Source: Flavipsychrobacter sp964461535
GTDB lineage: Bacteria; Bacteroidota; Bacteroidia; Chitinophagales; Chitinophagaceae
Direction: 5' to 3'
NCBI GenBank assembly: GCA_964461535.1
Contig: CAYWUY010000012.1
Coordinates: 1 to 53,316 of the forward strand
Length of the DNA stretch: 53,316 bases
Each line of letters opens with the position of its first letter. The first letter of the stretch is position 1. This document shows, one piece after another, positions 15,617 to 24,755 of the stretch. The position numbers and the translations under genes are program-made. The notes under the pieces are model-generated. The model was not told where the DNA came from. It did not search any database and saw only the letters and a program-made list of their open reading frames with translations.

Positions 15617-16531
15617 ATGCAATTACCCGGCCAAACCAACTTCTATAAAGGAAAAGTGAGAGATGTTTATACTATCAACGATAAGTATATGGTTATGCTG
15701 GTTAGCGATCGTATATCTGCTTTCGATGTAGTACTACCGCGCACTATTCCTTATAAAGGTCAAGTATTAAACCAAATTGCAGCACAGTTTTTAGATGCTA
15801 CTAAGGATATAGTTCCCAATTGGAAGATTAGCACCCCATTACCCAATGCTACTATTGGTTTGAAGTGCGAAACTTATCCTGTGGAAATGGTAGTTCGTGG
15901 TAATTTAACAGGTCATGCATGGCGCACTTATAAGTCCGGTCTTAGAGAATTATGTGGTGTTGTTTTACCAGATGGCATGAAGGAGAATGATTTTTTTGAT
16001 AAGCCAATTATTACCCCAACTACCAAAGCACATGTTGGGCATGATGAAGATATTTCAAGAGAACAAATTATAAGTAGAGGTTTAGTTTCTGAAGCCGAAT
16101 ATACACAACTGGAAAAATACGCTTTAGCCTTATTCGAAAAAGGTCGTGAAATGGCTAAAGATAGAGGGTTGATACTAGTAGATACTAAATATGAATTTGG
16201 TAAAATAGGTGATACTATTTATTTAATTGATGAAATTCATACTCCTGACAGCTCAAGATATTTCTATAGTGAAGGTTACGAAGAGCGTCAGAAAAATGGA
16301 GAACAACAAAGGCAGTTATCTAAAGAGTTTGTTCGCGAGTGGTTGATGGCTAATGGGTTTCAAGGTAAAGAAGGTCAGCAAGTACCTGAAATGACAGATG
16401 AAGTTGTAGGCCAAATTTCTGAGAGATATATAGAGCTTTATGAGGTTGTTACAGGAAAAACATTCGTTAAACACGAAATGAATTTTGCCGAAATAGAGCA
16501 AAAAATAGCTGATGCTTTAAGCAAAATATAA
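15617..16531 (+). CDS. purC: Phosphoribosylaminoimidazole-succinocarboxamide synthase (SAICAR synthetase)
   Basis: The 304-residue protein carries the PurC signatures: Tyr-Lys-Gly-Lys-Val-Arg-Asp-Val-Tyr near residue 10, Asp-Arg-Ile-Ser-Ala-Phe-Asp-Val-Val, Glu-Met-Val-Val-Arg-Gly-Asn-Leu-Thr-Gly-His-Ala-Trp, Asp-Thr-Lys-Tyr-Glu-Phe-Gly and Glu-Ile-His-Thr-Pro-Asp-Ser-Ser-Arg-Tyr. It joins aspartate to CAIR with ATP in de novo purine synthesis in the cytoplasm. Length suits the longer PurC type. It is a single-gene unit with its own promoter and terminator. Confidence 0.96.
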   Translation: MQLPGQTNFYKGKVRDVYTINDKYMVMLVSDRISAFDVVLPRTIPYKGQVLNQIAAQFLDATKDIVPNWKISTPLPNATIGLKCETYPVEMVVRGNLTGHAWRTYKSGLRELCGVVLPDGMKENDFFDKPIITPTTKAHVGHDEDISREQIISRGLVSEAEYTQLEKYALALFEKGREMAKDRGLILVDTKYEFGKIGDTIYLIDEIHTPDSSRYFYSEGYEERQKNGEQQRQLSKEFVREWLMANGFQGKEGQQVPEMTDEVVGQISERYIELYEVVTGKTFVKHEMNFAEIEQKIADALSKI

Positions 16532-16550
16532 GATTCTTTATTTTATTTAG

Positions 16551-16583
16551 AAATGGGGGTAGATAGTATTCTATCCCCATTTT
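16551..16583 (+). terminator. purC terminator
   Basis: A 12-bp stem (16551-16562 with 16571-16582, one G-T pair) with an 8-base loop, followed by T residues. Confidence 0.75.
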
Positions 16584-16604
16584 CATTTAGTACATATATT
16601 ACAT

Positions 16605-16637
16605 AAAAAACGAGCCGAACATTTTTGTTCGGCTCGT
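16605..16637 (-). terminator. Terminator of the M16 peptidase gene
   Basis: A 12-bp perfect stem (16610-16621 with 16626-16637), TTTT loop, followed on the minus strand by a run of T residues. Confidence 0.9.
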
Positions 16638-16661
16638 AAAGTAGTAGGATAAAGTATGTTA

Positions 16662-19493
16662 TTATTTACTTTCAGGATAAAGAATAGCTGTAAATTGATT
16701 GTTGTTAGCAAACAGTTTTTTAGCGGCATCTTGTACATCTGCAGGAGTAAGAGCATTCACTAGTTTTTCATAGTCAAATACATTCTTTTTATTTTTACCC
16801 CAGAAAATTGTACTCGACATTTTATCGGCCCAGAATTTGTTTTCTTTTACATCAGTTTTATATTTTTCTATCCACTGATTTTTTACTTTATCTAAGTCTT
16901 TAGCATCGGGGCCTTTTTCTTTTAGATTTTTAATAGCCTCGTCAGCAGCTACAAGTAATTTTTCTACATTTTCAGGTCCGCAAGGTAGTGCCAATTGTAT
17001 GCTGTAGCGTTGGTACGGTTCTTTGCTCATTTGAGCATTAAAGCCTCCACCGTAAATAGCTCCCATTTTCTCGCGCATTTCTTCTATTACTTTAATATTT
17101 AGTATTTCAGATACTGCATTAGTTTTTAAAGCCATTTCTTCACTGTATGGCATTTCTCCACTGTAAACGCTTATAATTAAGCTTTTGTTCTCTTTACCTT
17201 TCTTAAACTCTAGTTTCTTTTTGCCATTAACAGGTCTTACGCCGTTATCTTTAAAGCTAACAGTTTTATTAGCAGCTGGTATGCTACCTAGGTACATTTC
17301 TAATAGCGGTAATACTTTTGCTGTTTCTACATTTCCTACCAAGAAGAAATGGTAGCCATCAGCACTGCTAAATTCATTTTTATATACCTCAATAGCTCTA
17401 TCCAAATTCAATTGGTCATAGTCGGCTTTTTTAGGTATAGGCATTTTAGCAAGAGGATTATTGTTGAACATAGATTTTACCATAGTATCAACAAATGCTG
17501 CTTGAGGATTAGCCGTAATAAATTGTAGCATTGATACTTGTTGTTCTTTATACGCTTTGAACAAATCTGCATCTCTGCGAGGATTGGTGATTTGTAAATA
17601 GGTAAGTTGTAGCATTTGTTCAAAATCCTTTTTAGTACTGCTACAGCTTATTTCATCATTAATATCACCAATAGACATACTAGCCTCAATTTTTGTACCT
17701 GCTAGTATTTTCTCTATCTCAGTAGGTGTGTAGTCGCCATACCCCATATGGTCCATTAGTTCGGTAGCAAATTTTACATTGCTTTTATCTTCAATGCCAT
17801 AGTTGTTTGAACCACCTTTCTTTACACCTTTCATTATTATTTCATCACTCTTAAAGTCAGTAGGCATTACGGTTACTTTAATGCCATTACTTAGAGTATA
17901 GGTTGTTGCGTTATAGCCTTCTTCTTTAGCTTCACTAACAACTTTACCCGGAGTAGGTAAAGACTTCATTAAGCCTTTTGCTACTTCTTTTTCTTCGGCT
18001 TTTTGAATGTTTTGTTGGAAACCCTTAGTGGTCATTTCTAAAAGTTCCTTGTCATTCGGAAGTTTATTGTCAGCGTTATCAGGGCCGGTTATTAGAGAAA
18101 ATGTATTTTGGTTGGCTAATAACGAAGCTATTGCTTTGTTTACTTCTGCCACAGTAATGCCAGGTAGCATGTCTTTATGGTAGTTATACTCATTTTCTAT
18201 GCCAGGGAAGCTTTCGTTTTCTAAAAACACACGTACATACTCTTCTATGTAGTCTTTACTGTCTGTGGTTCCTTTTTCATTATAGGCCTTCTCTAGGCTG
18301 CTTATAATTTCTTTTTTGGCTAGCTCTAGTTCAGAGTTTGTGAAACCATATTTTTTAGCTCTTACTAGTTCCCCTGTTACAGCATCTACCACTGCTTTTG
18401 CACCATCAGCGCCTATCATTGCAAATACATTAAGGCTCTCATACCCATGAATCATATCATCCATGCCTACCGCTGCAAATGCAAACGGAGGTGTGCTACT
18501 TTTGCTAAGGTCGCCCAGACGAGTGTTTATTACGCTAAGTGCTAGGTTGCGCACCATGGTTTCCCTATATTCACCAAATGTATTGTTGTGTTCTTTCTTC
18601 TGGTAGGGATACATCAACATAAACATTGAGTTGGTAGCTTCTTTATCTTTAACTACCATCGCTTCAGCACTTTTTCGTGGAGTTACTACTTCATATTTAC
18701 GCTCTCTTTCTTTACTAGGGTTTTTAAGGCCTCCAAAATGATCCATAATCATTTTTTTAGCCAAAGCAGGATCTATATCTCCTACTACCATCACTGCCTG
18801 TAAGTCTGGCCTATACCAGTCTTTATAAAAATTGCGAATGGTTTCGTATTTGAATGTCTTAAGTATTTCATCTTTCCCTATTGGTAGTCGCTCAGCATAA
18901 CGTGTGCCACTAGCCAGCTTAGGAAAATATTTTTGCATCATTCTATCCTCAGCACCTTTCCCTAAGCGACTCTCCTCTAAAACCACACCGCGTTCATCGT
19001 CAATATCTTTATTAGTCAATAGCGCATTGTGTGCCCAGTCTTCTATTATTTGAAATCCTTTTTCTAAGTTACCTGGTTTATCAGTAGGTATAGGAAGGAT
19101 ATATACCGTTTGGTCAAATCCTGTATAGGCATTTAAGTCAGCCCCAAACTGAACTCCAATAGACTGCAAGTAGCTAACCAACTCGTTCTTTTGGAAGTTT
19201 TTAGTGCCATTAAAGTTCATATGCTCCATAAAGTGAGCAAGACCTTGTTGATCATTATTCTCAAGTATAGAGCCTGCTTTTACTGCCAGTCTTAGTTCTA
19301 CTTTGTTAGCGGGCTTAGCATTCTTTCTTATGTAGTAAGTAAGTCCGTTGTCTAGTTTCCCGGTTATTACATTAGGGTCTTGTGGCAGCTTTGCTTTGCT
19401 ATCTTTTTCCTGAGCAAAGGTTATGGTAGCTCCGCCAAGCATTAAAGCCGCATATAATACGGCCGATTTTAGCGACATTTTAGGAAGTCTCAT
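16662..19493 (-). CDS. M16 family zinc metallopeptidase (pitrilysin type), exported
   Basis: The 943-residue protein has a signal peptide ending Phe-Ala-Gln. The inverted zinc motif His87-Phe-Met-Glu90-His91 and the distal ligand region Arg-Gly-Val-Val-Leu-Glu-Glu-Ser-Arg mark an active M16 N-terminal domain. Inactive middle domains and a C-terminal M16 half (with Arg-Glu-Lys-Met-Gly-Ala-Ile-Tyr-Gly-Gly-Gly, the substrate-binding Arg/Tyr region) follow, giving the two-half clamshell in one chain. It probably degrades peptides in the periplasm. An internal ATG at residue 6 is an alternative start. It is monocistronic; the genes on its left are separated by two terminators. Confidence 0.93.
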   Translation of the reverse strand: MRLPKMSLKSAVLYAALMLGGATITFAQEKDSKAKLPQDPNVITGKLDNGLTYYIRKNAKPANKVELRLAVKAGSILENNDQQGLAHFMEHMNFNGTKNFQKNELVSYLQSIGVQFGADLNAYTGFDQTVYILPIPTDKPGNLEKGFQIIEDWAHNALLTNKDIDDERGVVLEESRLGKGAEDRMMQKYFPKLASGTRYAERLPIGKDEILKTFKYETIRNFYKDWYRPDLQAVMVVGDIDPALAKKMIMDHFGGLKNPSKERERKYEVVTPRKSAEAMVVKDKEATNSMFMLMYPYQKKEHNNTFGEYRETMVRNLALSVINTRLGDLSKSSTPPFAFAAVGMDDMIHGYESLNVFAMIGADGAKAVVDAVTGELVRAKKYGFTNSELELAKKEIISSLEKAYNEKGTTDSKDYIEEYVRVFLENESFPGIENEYNYHKDMLPGITVAEVNKAIASLLANQNTFSLITGPDNADNKLPNDKELLEMTTKGFQQNIQKAEEKEVAKGLMKSLPTPGKVVSEAKEEGYNATTYTLSNGIKVTVMPTDFKSDEIIMKGVKKGGSNNYGIEDKSNVKFATELMDHMGYGDYTPTEIEKILAGTKIEASMSIGDINDEISCSSTKKDFEQMLQLTYLQITNPRRDADLFKAYKEQQVSMLQFITANPQAAFVDTMVKSMFNNNPLAKMPIPKKADYDQLNLDRAIEVYKNEFSSADGYHFFLVGNVETAKVLPLLEMYLGSIPAANKTVSFKDNGVRPVNGKKKLEFKKGKENKSLIISVYSGEMPYSEEMALKTNAVSEILNIKVIEEMREKMGAIYGGGFNAQMSKEPYQRYSIQLALPCGPENVEKLLVAADEAIKNLKEKGPDAKDLDKVKNQWIEKYKTDVKENKFWADKMSSTIFWGKNKKNVFDYEKLVNALTPADVQDAAKKLFANNNQFTAILYPESK

Positions 19494-19603
19494 ATGGTTT
19501 TTATCTTTTTTATATTCCCAATAGTGGATGTTTCAATCTATTAGTAGGTTTTGGCTACTCTTTTGTTACAGAAAAGTAGGTATTTATTTTTTAATAAAAC
19601 GTT

Positions 19604-20254
19604 TTACATGAATAAGTATATTAATCTAATGGTCCACATATTATTGTATTGTGCACCTTTAGTAATATTAGTAGGGAATTTATCCCGTATAGAAAGAAGT
19701 GAATACTGGAATCTAACATTAAAAAATAATCCCCGATGAACATGGATGTTAGATTGTAATAATAGATTAAGGTCGCTTTTTTTAAAAGGATAGTCCTCTG
19801 GTTTATACGCTTGTGGTGGATTGGTGGTTACATATTCGTTGGCAGTAGCTAGACGAGAGTAGGAAAACCCACCACCAAAATGAGTAAATCTCTTGTCGAA
19901 GTAGTTAATAGTTATAGGTACTTCAGCGTAATTAAGGTCTACGCCATATTTGGTAATGTATGATCCGGCAGCTAATAATTGAGGCTCTTTTGAACGGCTA
20001 CCTTTTTGGCTGAATAGCACTTCCATACCCAGTGCTATATTTTCATCCATTTTTACATATACCACGCCGCCCGCATTTAGGCCGGCTCTATGATATCCAG
20101 CAAAATTATCGCCATCTATTTGAGTAAAATTACCGCCTAGTACTAAGCCTCCGTAAAATGTGCGTTCATCATACATATAAAAGTCCTTTTGTGCAAAGGC
20201 ATTATAGGGGAGGCAAAAAAGCGTTAAAAACGCAACTGTTATGATGTGTCGCAA
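19604..20254 (-). CDS. Outer-membrane beta-barrel protein (PorT-like), copy 2
   Basis: The 216-residue protein has a signal peptide ending Ala-Phe-Ala-Gln, then alternating hydrophobic strands typical of an eight-strand outer-membrane barrel. Shared blocks with its neighbour include Ala-Gly-Tyr-His-Arg-Ala-Gly-Leu-Asn, Leu-Phe-Ser-Gln-Lys-Gly-Ser and Asn-Tyr-Ala-Glu-Val-Pro-Ile-Thr-Ile-Asn-Tyr-Phe-Asp-Lys-Arg. The last residue is Met rather than the aromatic end usual for barrel insertion (Tyr-Leu-Phe-Met). It lies 15 bases after the paralogue and should be cotranscribed. Function unknown. Confidence 0.85.
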   Translation of the reverse strand: MRHIITVAFLTLFCLPYNAFAQKDFYMYDERTFYGGLVLGGNFTQIDGDNFAGYHRAGLNAGGVVYVKMDENIALGMEVLFSQKGSRSKEPQLLAAGSYITKYGVDLNYAEVPITINYFDKRFTHFGGGFSYSRLATANEYVTTNPPQAYKPEDYPFKKSDLNLLLQSNIHVHRGLFFNVRFQYSLLSIRDKFPTNITKGAQYNNMWTIRLIYLFM

Positions 20255-20269
20255 TGTGATTTGTTTTTC

Positions 20270-20938
20270 TTAGTAAAATAAATATACTAATCTAACGGTC
20301 CAAAGGTTATTATATTGGTTAGCTCTGGCAAATCCTGTAGGTATATCAGTTCTGATGGGTGCTAATGAATATTGGAATTTTATATTCAAAAATAAGCCTT
20401 TCCACATATGCAACGATCCGCTAAGTACAACTTGAAAATCGTTTTTTTTGAATTTGTACTGGCTTAAATCAATATTATATGCCGGACTCGTGGTCATAGA
20501 TTCGCTAGAGTTTAGTAGTTGACTATAGGAAACTCCCAAACCTACGTGGCTTTTTCTTTTGTCAAAATAGTTAATCATTACAGGAATCTCAGCATAATTT
20601 AAATTGATATTATAGCTGGTTAAGCGCACACTATCTCTTCCGAAAGGATTGTTAACATCACTTTTGCTGCCTTTTTGGCTAAATAAAAGCTCCATACTCA
20701 AAGCCCAGTTGGGTTTAAACTGCATATATCCAATGCCCCCAAAGTTTAGTCCGGCTTTGTGGTAGCCGGCATAGTAGTCTCCGTCTACCTGAGCAAAATT
20801 GGCACCTGCCTCAAGTCCTGCAAAAAACACTTTATTTTGAAAGTCGTCATCTTCTTCTTGTCCCCAAGTTATTAACGGAATATTGATTAAGAAAAAGACA
20901 ATGACGGCAAGTGCGCTTATTTTTCTACTTTTATTCAT
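20270..20938 (-). CDS. Outer-membrane beta-barrel protein (PorT-like), copy 1
   Basis: A 222-residue paralogue of the next gene, with a signal peptide (hydrophobic core Ala-Val-Ile-Val-Phe-Phe-Leu-Ile-Asn) and the same barrel blocks (Ala-Gly-Tyr-His-Lys-Ala-Gly-Leu-Asn, Gln-Lys-Gly-Ser-Lys-Ser, Tyr-Ala-Glu-Ile-Pro-Val-Met-Ile-Asn-Tyr-Phe-Asp-Lys-Arg). It ends Tyr-Leu-Phe-Tyr, a proper barrel C-terminus. The pair is a tandem duplication. Its start codon is only 17 bases from the divergent start at 20956. No ligand or transport role can be read from sequence. Confidence 0.87.
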   Translation of the reverse strand: MNKSRKISALAVIVFFLINIPLITWGQEEDDDFQNKVFFAGLEAGANFAQVDGDYYAGYHKAGLNFGGIGYMQFKPNWALSMELLFSQKGSKSDVNNPFGRDSVRLTSYNINLNYAEIPVMINYFDKRKSHVGLGVSYSQLLNSSESMTTSPAYNIDLSQYKFKKNDFQVVLSGSLHMWKGLFLNIKFQYSLAPIRTDIPTGFARANQYNNLWTVRLVYLFY

Positions 20939-20955
20939 TGAAATAGTAGCTGAAA

Positions 20956-21267
20956 ATGAGTTTCAAATATACGCCAAATACACTGAAAAAGCTGGAAGAG
21001 CTGTTTGAAGAAGCTAGGTACACTGTGCGCTTCGAGAAAGGGCACTTTAACAGTGGATACTGTGTTCTGGAGGAAAAAAAGGTTGTTGTTGTGAATAAAT
21101 TCTTCAATGTTGAGGGAAGAATTAACGCTCTTTTAGAAATTCTTCAGGGTATAAATATTAATGAAGAGGAACTTAGTGGTGATATGCTAAAGTGGTATAA
21201 GCAATTGAAGGATAAGCCTGAATTTGGTAAGGAATCTTCTACAGTTCAAACTCAAATGGATTTATAA
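20956..21267 (+). CDS. Conserved small protein of unknown function
   Basis: A 103-residue soluble protein with an N-terminal Leu-Lys-Lys-Leu-Glu-Glu-Leu-Phe-Glu-Glu-Ala helix, a Tyr-Thr-Val-Arg-Phe-Glu-Lys-Gly-x-Phe-x-Ser-Gly-Tyr-Cys hairpin and a Val-Val-Val-Asn-Lys-Phe-Phe strand. I recognise this as a type widespread in Bacteroidota next to the metallo-hydrolase gene, without known function. The downstream GTG lies two bases after its stop, so the pair is an operon. Acidic and probably cytoplasmic. Confidence 0.8.
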   Translation: MSFKYTPNTLKKLEELFEEARYTVRFEKGHFNSGYCVLEEKKVVVVNKFFNVEGRINALLEILQGININEEELSGDMLKWYKQLKDKPEFGKESSTVQTQMDL

Positions 21268-21269
21268 TC

Positions 21270-22034
21270 GTGAAAGTAACATTTTTAGGTACAGGCACTT
21301 CTCAAGGTGTACCCATAATTGGTTGCGATTGCCCAATATGCACTTCAGCTAACAAAAAGGATAATCGTTTACGCTGTTCCATCTGGATTCAAACACCTGA
21401 GGCTAGCGTAGTTATAGATTCTGGGCCGGATTTTAGATATCAAATGCTAAGAGCTCGGGTTAAAAAACTTGATGCCATAGTATTCACTCATGCCCACAAA
21501 GACCATTTGGCAGGGCTTGATGATGTTCGTGCTTACAATTACTTTGATCAACGCCCTATGCAGATTTATGCTACTGAAGAAACGCAGTCTGTAATAAAAA
21601 GGGAATTTAGCTATGTTTTTCAAAATGCTAATTATCCGGGTGTGCCACAGTTGGTGCTAAATACTATTACTGCTAATGATAGTTTTACCATAAATGGCTT
21701 AGAATTTACGCCTATACGTGTATTACATTATAAGATGGAGGTGCTAGGTTTTAGAATTGGAGATTTTACATATATAACTGATGCTAATTATATTGAGCCC
21801 GAAGAGTTAGAAAAAGTAAAAGGTTCACATTCTTTAGTTTTAAACGCTTTACGCCACGAAAAACATATTTCCCACTATACGCTTGAAGAGGCTATTGAAG
21901 TATCAAACAGTATACAGCCTGTAAAAACATATTTTACACATATAAGTCATCAACTTGGATTACACGATGAAGTATCTGCTTCTTTACCCGAAAATATGAT
22001 GTTGGCTTATGATGGTCTTACTTTGGAGTTCTAA
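21270..22034 (+). CDS. PhnP-like metallo-beta-lactamase-fold hydrolase
   Basis: The 254-residue protein has the MBL metal motif His74-Ala-His76-Lys-Asp78-His79, an N-terminal Phe-Leu-Gly-Thr-Gly-Thr-Ser strand and a Cys19-x-Cys21-x-x-Cys24 cluster like the structural zinc site of PhnP phosphodiesterases; later His residues (Leu-Arg-His-Glu, Thr-His-Ile-Ser-His) complete the site. It probably hydrolyses a phosphodiester, such as a cyclic nucleotide-like substrate, but the in vivo substrate is open. The start is GTG (21270), two bases after the upstream stop. The last codons lie in the 5' arm of its own terminator. Confidence 0.88.
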   Translation: MKVTFLGTGTSQGVPIIGCDCPICTSANKKDNRLRCSIWIQTPEASVVIDSGPDFRYQMLRARVKKLDAIVFTHAHKDHLAGLDDVRAYNYFDQRPMQIYATEETQSVIKREFSYVFQNANYPGVPQLVLNTITANDSFTINGLEFTPIRVLHYKMEVLGFRIGDFTYITDANYIEPEELEKVKGSHSLVLNALRHEKHISHYTLEEAIEVSNSIQPVKTYFTHISHQLGLHDEVSASLPENMMLAYDGLTLEF

Positions 22035-22052
22035 ATACAGAACTCCTTTTTT
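22025..22052 (+). terminator. Terminator overlapping the end of the PhnP-like gene
   Basis: An 8-bp perfect stem (22025-22032 with 22039-22046) is followed by six T residues. The 5' arm is the last coding bases plus the first base of the TAA stop codon. Confidence 0.8.
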
Positions 22053-24558
22053 ATTCCTCGTTTATATATATACGTTTTACGCGCTGCGAAATGTTAGTCA
22101 TTAGCTCGTAAGATATAGTGCCTGCCCAAGATGCTACTTTGCCTACTGCTAGGTCTTTCCCAAATATGATTACCTCATCTCCTTCTTTTGCTTCCGGTAT
22201 ATGTGTAATATCTACCATGCACATATCCATGCAAATAGAACCCACAGTACGCGCTTCTTTTCCATGTATAAGTACGTACGCATTTCCCTTGCCTAGTGCT
22301 CTGTAATAACCATCGGCATAGCCTATGCTAATAGTAGCAGTGCGCATTGGTGCGCTGGCTATAGTGTGGTGACCGTATCCTATATTTTCGCCGGGTTCTA
22401 ATTCCTTTATTTGTGCTATTACCGTTTTTAACGTACTTATGGTTTGTAGTTTTTCATTTAGTTCTTTGCTGCTATCGGTTCCATAAAGCCCTATGCCAAG
22501 TCTTACCATGTCATATTGCAAATCTCTATGCCGTACTATTGCAGCAGAGTTGCTTAGGTGTAAGATTGGTTTGTAGTTCAAAGCCTTAAGTATCATATGG
22601 CTCATTTTGTTAAATCGCTCAGCCTGCTCTTTTGTGTAACTGTCTTGAGCAGGGTCGTCACTTGCGGCCAGATGACTAAATATGCTGGCAATTTTAACTC
22701 TTTTAGTGGTAGTTATAACGCTTATAAGTTCATTCAAGTCTTTTTGGTCAAAGCCTAGCCTATGCATACCGGTTTCTAGCTTTATGTGGATAGGGTAGTG
22801 TTCTACATCCATAGTTTCAGCCATTTGTAGAAATAACTGCAATGATCTGAAATTGAAAATCTCAGGTTCTAATTTCCATGCTATCATTCTGTCAAATGAG
22901 GTGGCATCAGGACTCATAACCATAATAGGCAATGCAATACTTGCGCGCCTAAGAGCTATGCCCTCATCAGTATAGGCTACGGTTAGATAGTCTGCCCCTG
23001 CTTGCTGAAGTACATTTGCTATTTCGTAACTACCACTACCATAAGCAAAAGCTTTTACCATCACCATCATTTTAGTGCCTGGAGATAATACACTTTTATA
23101 AACATTAAAGTTGTGTTTAAGGGCACCAAGATTAATGTTCATTACTGTTTGGTGTACTTGTTGTTCAAGTAATGCAGCAATTTGCTCAAACTTAAATATT
23201 CGCGCTCCTTTTAATAGTATAGCTTCTTTATTAAAAGTTAGCAGATGTATCTGCTGTAGAAAGTCTTTAGTTGTTTTGAAAAATATGCTTCTAATTTTTT
23301 TGTGCTTTCTAAAAGTAGATTTGTTTTTAAATAAAGCTGGACCTATGCCTATAAAACGTTGAATGTTTCGTTTCGCCAGCATATCGGCTACATCTTCATA
23401 CAGTTCCATGTCTTGTTTGCCTATCTGTAGCATATCAGATAGTATTACCGTATGTAGGTGATGTTGTTTTTGTTGCTCTAAATAATTTAGTGCAAATTGT
23501 AAAGAGGTGATATCAGAATTGTAACTGTCGTTTATTATGGTACAGTCGTTTATGCCGTGGCGCAGTTCCATACGCATAGATACTTGCTGCAAATGATGGA
23601 ATTGCTCAGCAAGCACTTCTTGTTTTACATTCAAAAGCAGACCAGCACACCAACAGTGTATAGCATTCTCAATTGAGGCATCATCAGTAAATGGAATGCT
23701 TATGCTAATGTTACTATCGTTGTATATAGCTTCTATTGTTGTAAGCGCTTGTTGCTTCTCTATTTTTTGAATACGTAAATTGGCTTCTTGCCTTGTAGAC
23801 CAAGTAAATGGAATTAATTTATCAGTACTACGCCCACTGTTAATGTTTCCAAGATAGGATACTATAGTTTGGTTAAGCTCTGCATGGTCTTTACAATATA
23901 TTAGGTGCTCTGCATTTCTAAATAATACTAGCTTCTCATTTATTTTCTGTCTATTATTCATAAAGCCCTCACTATGCGCTTCGCCAATATTGGTAAATAT
24001 ACCTATAGAGGGGTTGATGATTTTAGAGAGCTGTTCCATTTCACCAGGTTGCGATATGCCTGCTTCAAATATGCCTAACTCATGCTCAGCTTCTATTTGC
24101 CATACTGACAGGGGTACTCCTATTTGAGAATTATAGCTCTTGGGGCTTCTTACTATATTGAAACTACTACCCAGTATTTGATAGAGCCACTCTTTAACTA
24201 TAGTTTTTCCATTACTGCCTGTTATGCCTATTGTAGGAATTTTGAATAGTTTTCTATGGTTAGTAGCTATTTGTTGTAATGCTATTAACGTATTTTTTAC
24301 TAGAATAGCATTGATGCTTTTTAAATCTTCAAGGTGGGTTTCTTCACTTACAATAAAAGTTCTTACACCTTTTTCATAAGCGTCTTTTAAAAAGGTGTGT
24401 CCGTTTCGGTTGTGTGTATTTATGGCTATAAATACTGCTTGCTGTGGCAATTGTATACTTCTACTGTCTGTAGCTAGTTCCGAAATGGTAGATGTTACAT
24501 TTTCGCTTTTTATTAAACGCCCATTTGTCCATTTTTGAAGTGTCTCTACAGTAGTCAT
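22051..24558 (-). CDS. murF-alr: Bifunctional MurF ligase / alanine racemase
   Basis: The 835-residue protein joins two cell-wall enzymes. Residues 1-~460 are MurF (UDP-MurNAc-tripeptide:D-Ala-D-Ala ligase), with the ATP loop Gly-Ile-Thr-Gly-Ser-Asn-Gly-Lys-Thr at 111-119 and Asn-Asp-Ser-Tyr-Asn-Ser. Residues ~473-835 are a PLP alanine racemase with the Schiff-base lysine Lys502 in Val-Lys-Ala-Phe-Ala-Tyr-Gly, His-Leu-Ser-Asn-Ser-Ala, and Ile-Gly-Tyr-Ala-Asp-Gly. This fusion is established in Bacteroidota. It makes D-Ala and adds D-Ala-D-Ala to the peptidoglycan precursor. Key residues of both halves are intact. Confidence 0.95.
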   Translation of the reverse strand: MTTVETLQKWTNGRLIKSENVTSTISELATDSRSIQLPQQAVFIAINTHNRNGHTFLKDAYEKGVRTFIVSEETHLEDLKSINAILVKNTLIALQQIATNHRKLFKIPTIGITGSNGKTIVKEWLYQILGSSFNIVRSPKSYNSQIGVPLSVWQIEAEHELGIFEAGISQPGEMEQLSKIINPSIGIFTNIGEAHSEGFMNNRQKINEKLVLFRNAEHLIYCKDHAELNQTIVSYLGNINSGRSTDKLIPFTWSTRQEANLRIQKIEKQQALTTIEAIYNDSNISISIPFTDDASIENAIHCWCAGLLLNVKQEVLAEQFHHLQQVSMRMELRHGINDCTIINDSYNSDITSLQFALNYLEQQKQHHLHTVILSDMLQIGKQDMELYEDVADMLAKRNIQRFIGIGPALFKNKSTFRKHKKIRSIFFKTTKDFLQQIHLLTFNKEAILLKGARIFKFEQIAALLEQQVHQTVMNINLGALKHNFNVYKSVLSPGTKMMVMVKAFAYGSGSYEIANVLQQAGADYLTVAYTDEGIALRRASIALPIMVMSPDATSFDRMIAWKLEPEIFNFRSLQLFLQMAETMDVEHYPIHIKLETGMHRLGFDQKDLNELISVITTTKRVKIASIFSHLAASDDPAQDSYTKEQAERFNKMSHMILKALNYKPILHLSNSAAIVRHRDLQYDMVRLGIGLYGTDSSKELNEKLQTISTLKTVIAQIKELEPGENIGYGHHTIASAPMRTATISIGYADGYYRALGKGNAYVLIHGKEARTVGSICMDMCMVDITHIPEAKEGDEVIIFGKDLAVGKVASWAGTISYELMTNISQRVKRIYINEE

Positions 24559-24695
24559 ATCTTATTATTGAAATGATTTGTTTGTCATTTCTTACCGCAA
24601 ATATCCTTAATAGATAGTAAACACTTTCTAAAAATGGGTTTCCTTTATCCACTTGTGGATAATTATTTCATGATTATAAATGCTATGCTTCATAT

Positions 24696-24738
24696 AACAA
24701 AATGGGTGGCTTAAATAGAACAAGCCACCCATTTTGTT
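24696..24738 (-). terminator. Terminator of the isoaspartyl peptidase gene
   Basis: A 17-bp perfect stem (24696-24712 with 24722-24738) with a 9-base loop; the T-rich part lies within the stem end. Confidence 0.85.
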
Positions 24739-24755
24739 AAAGTATTTATAGATAT

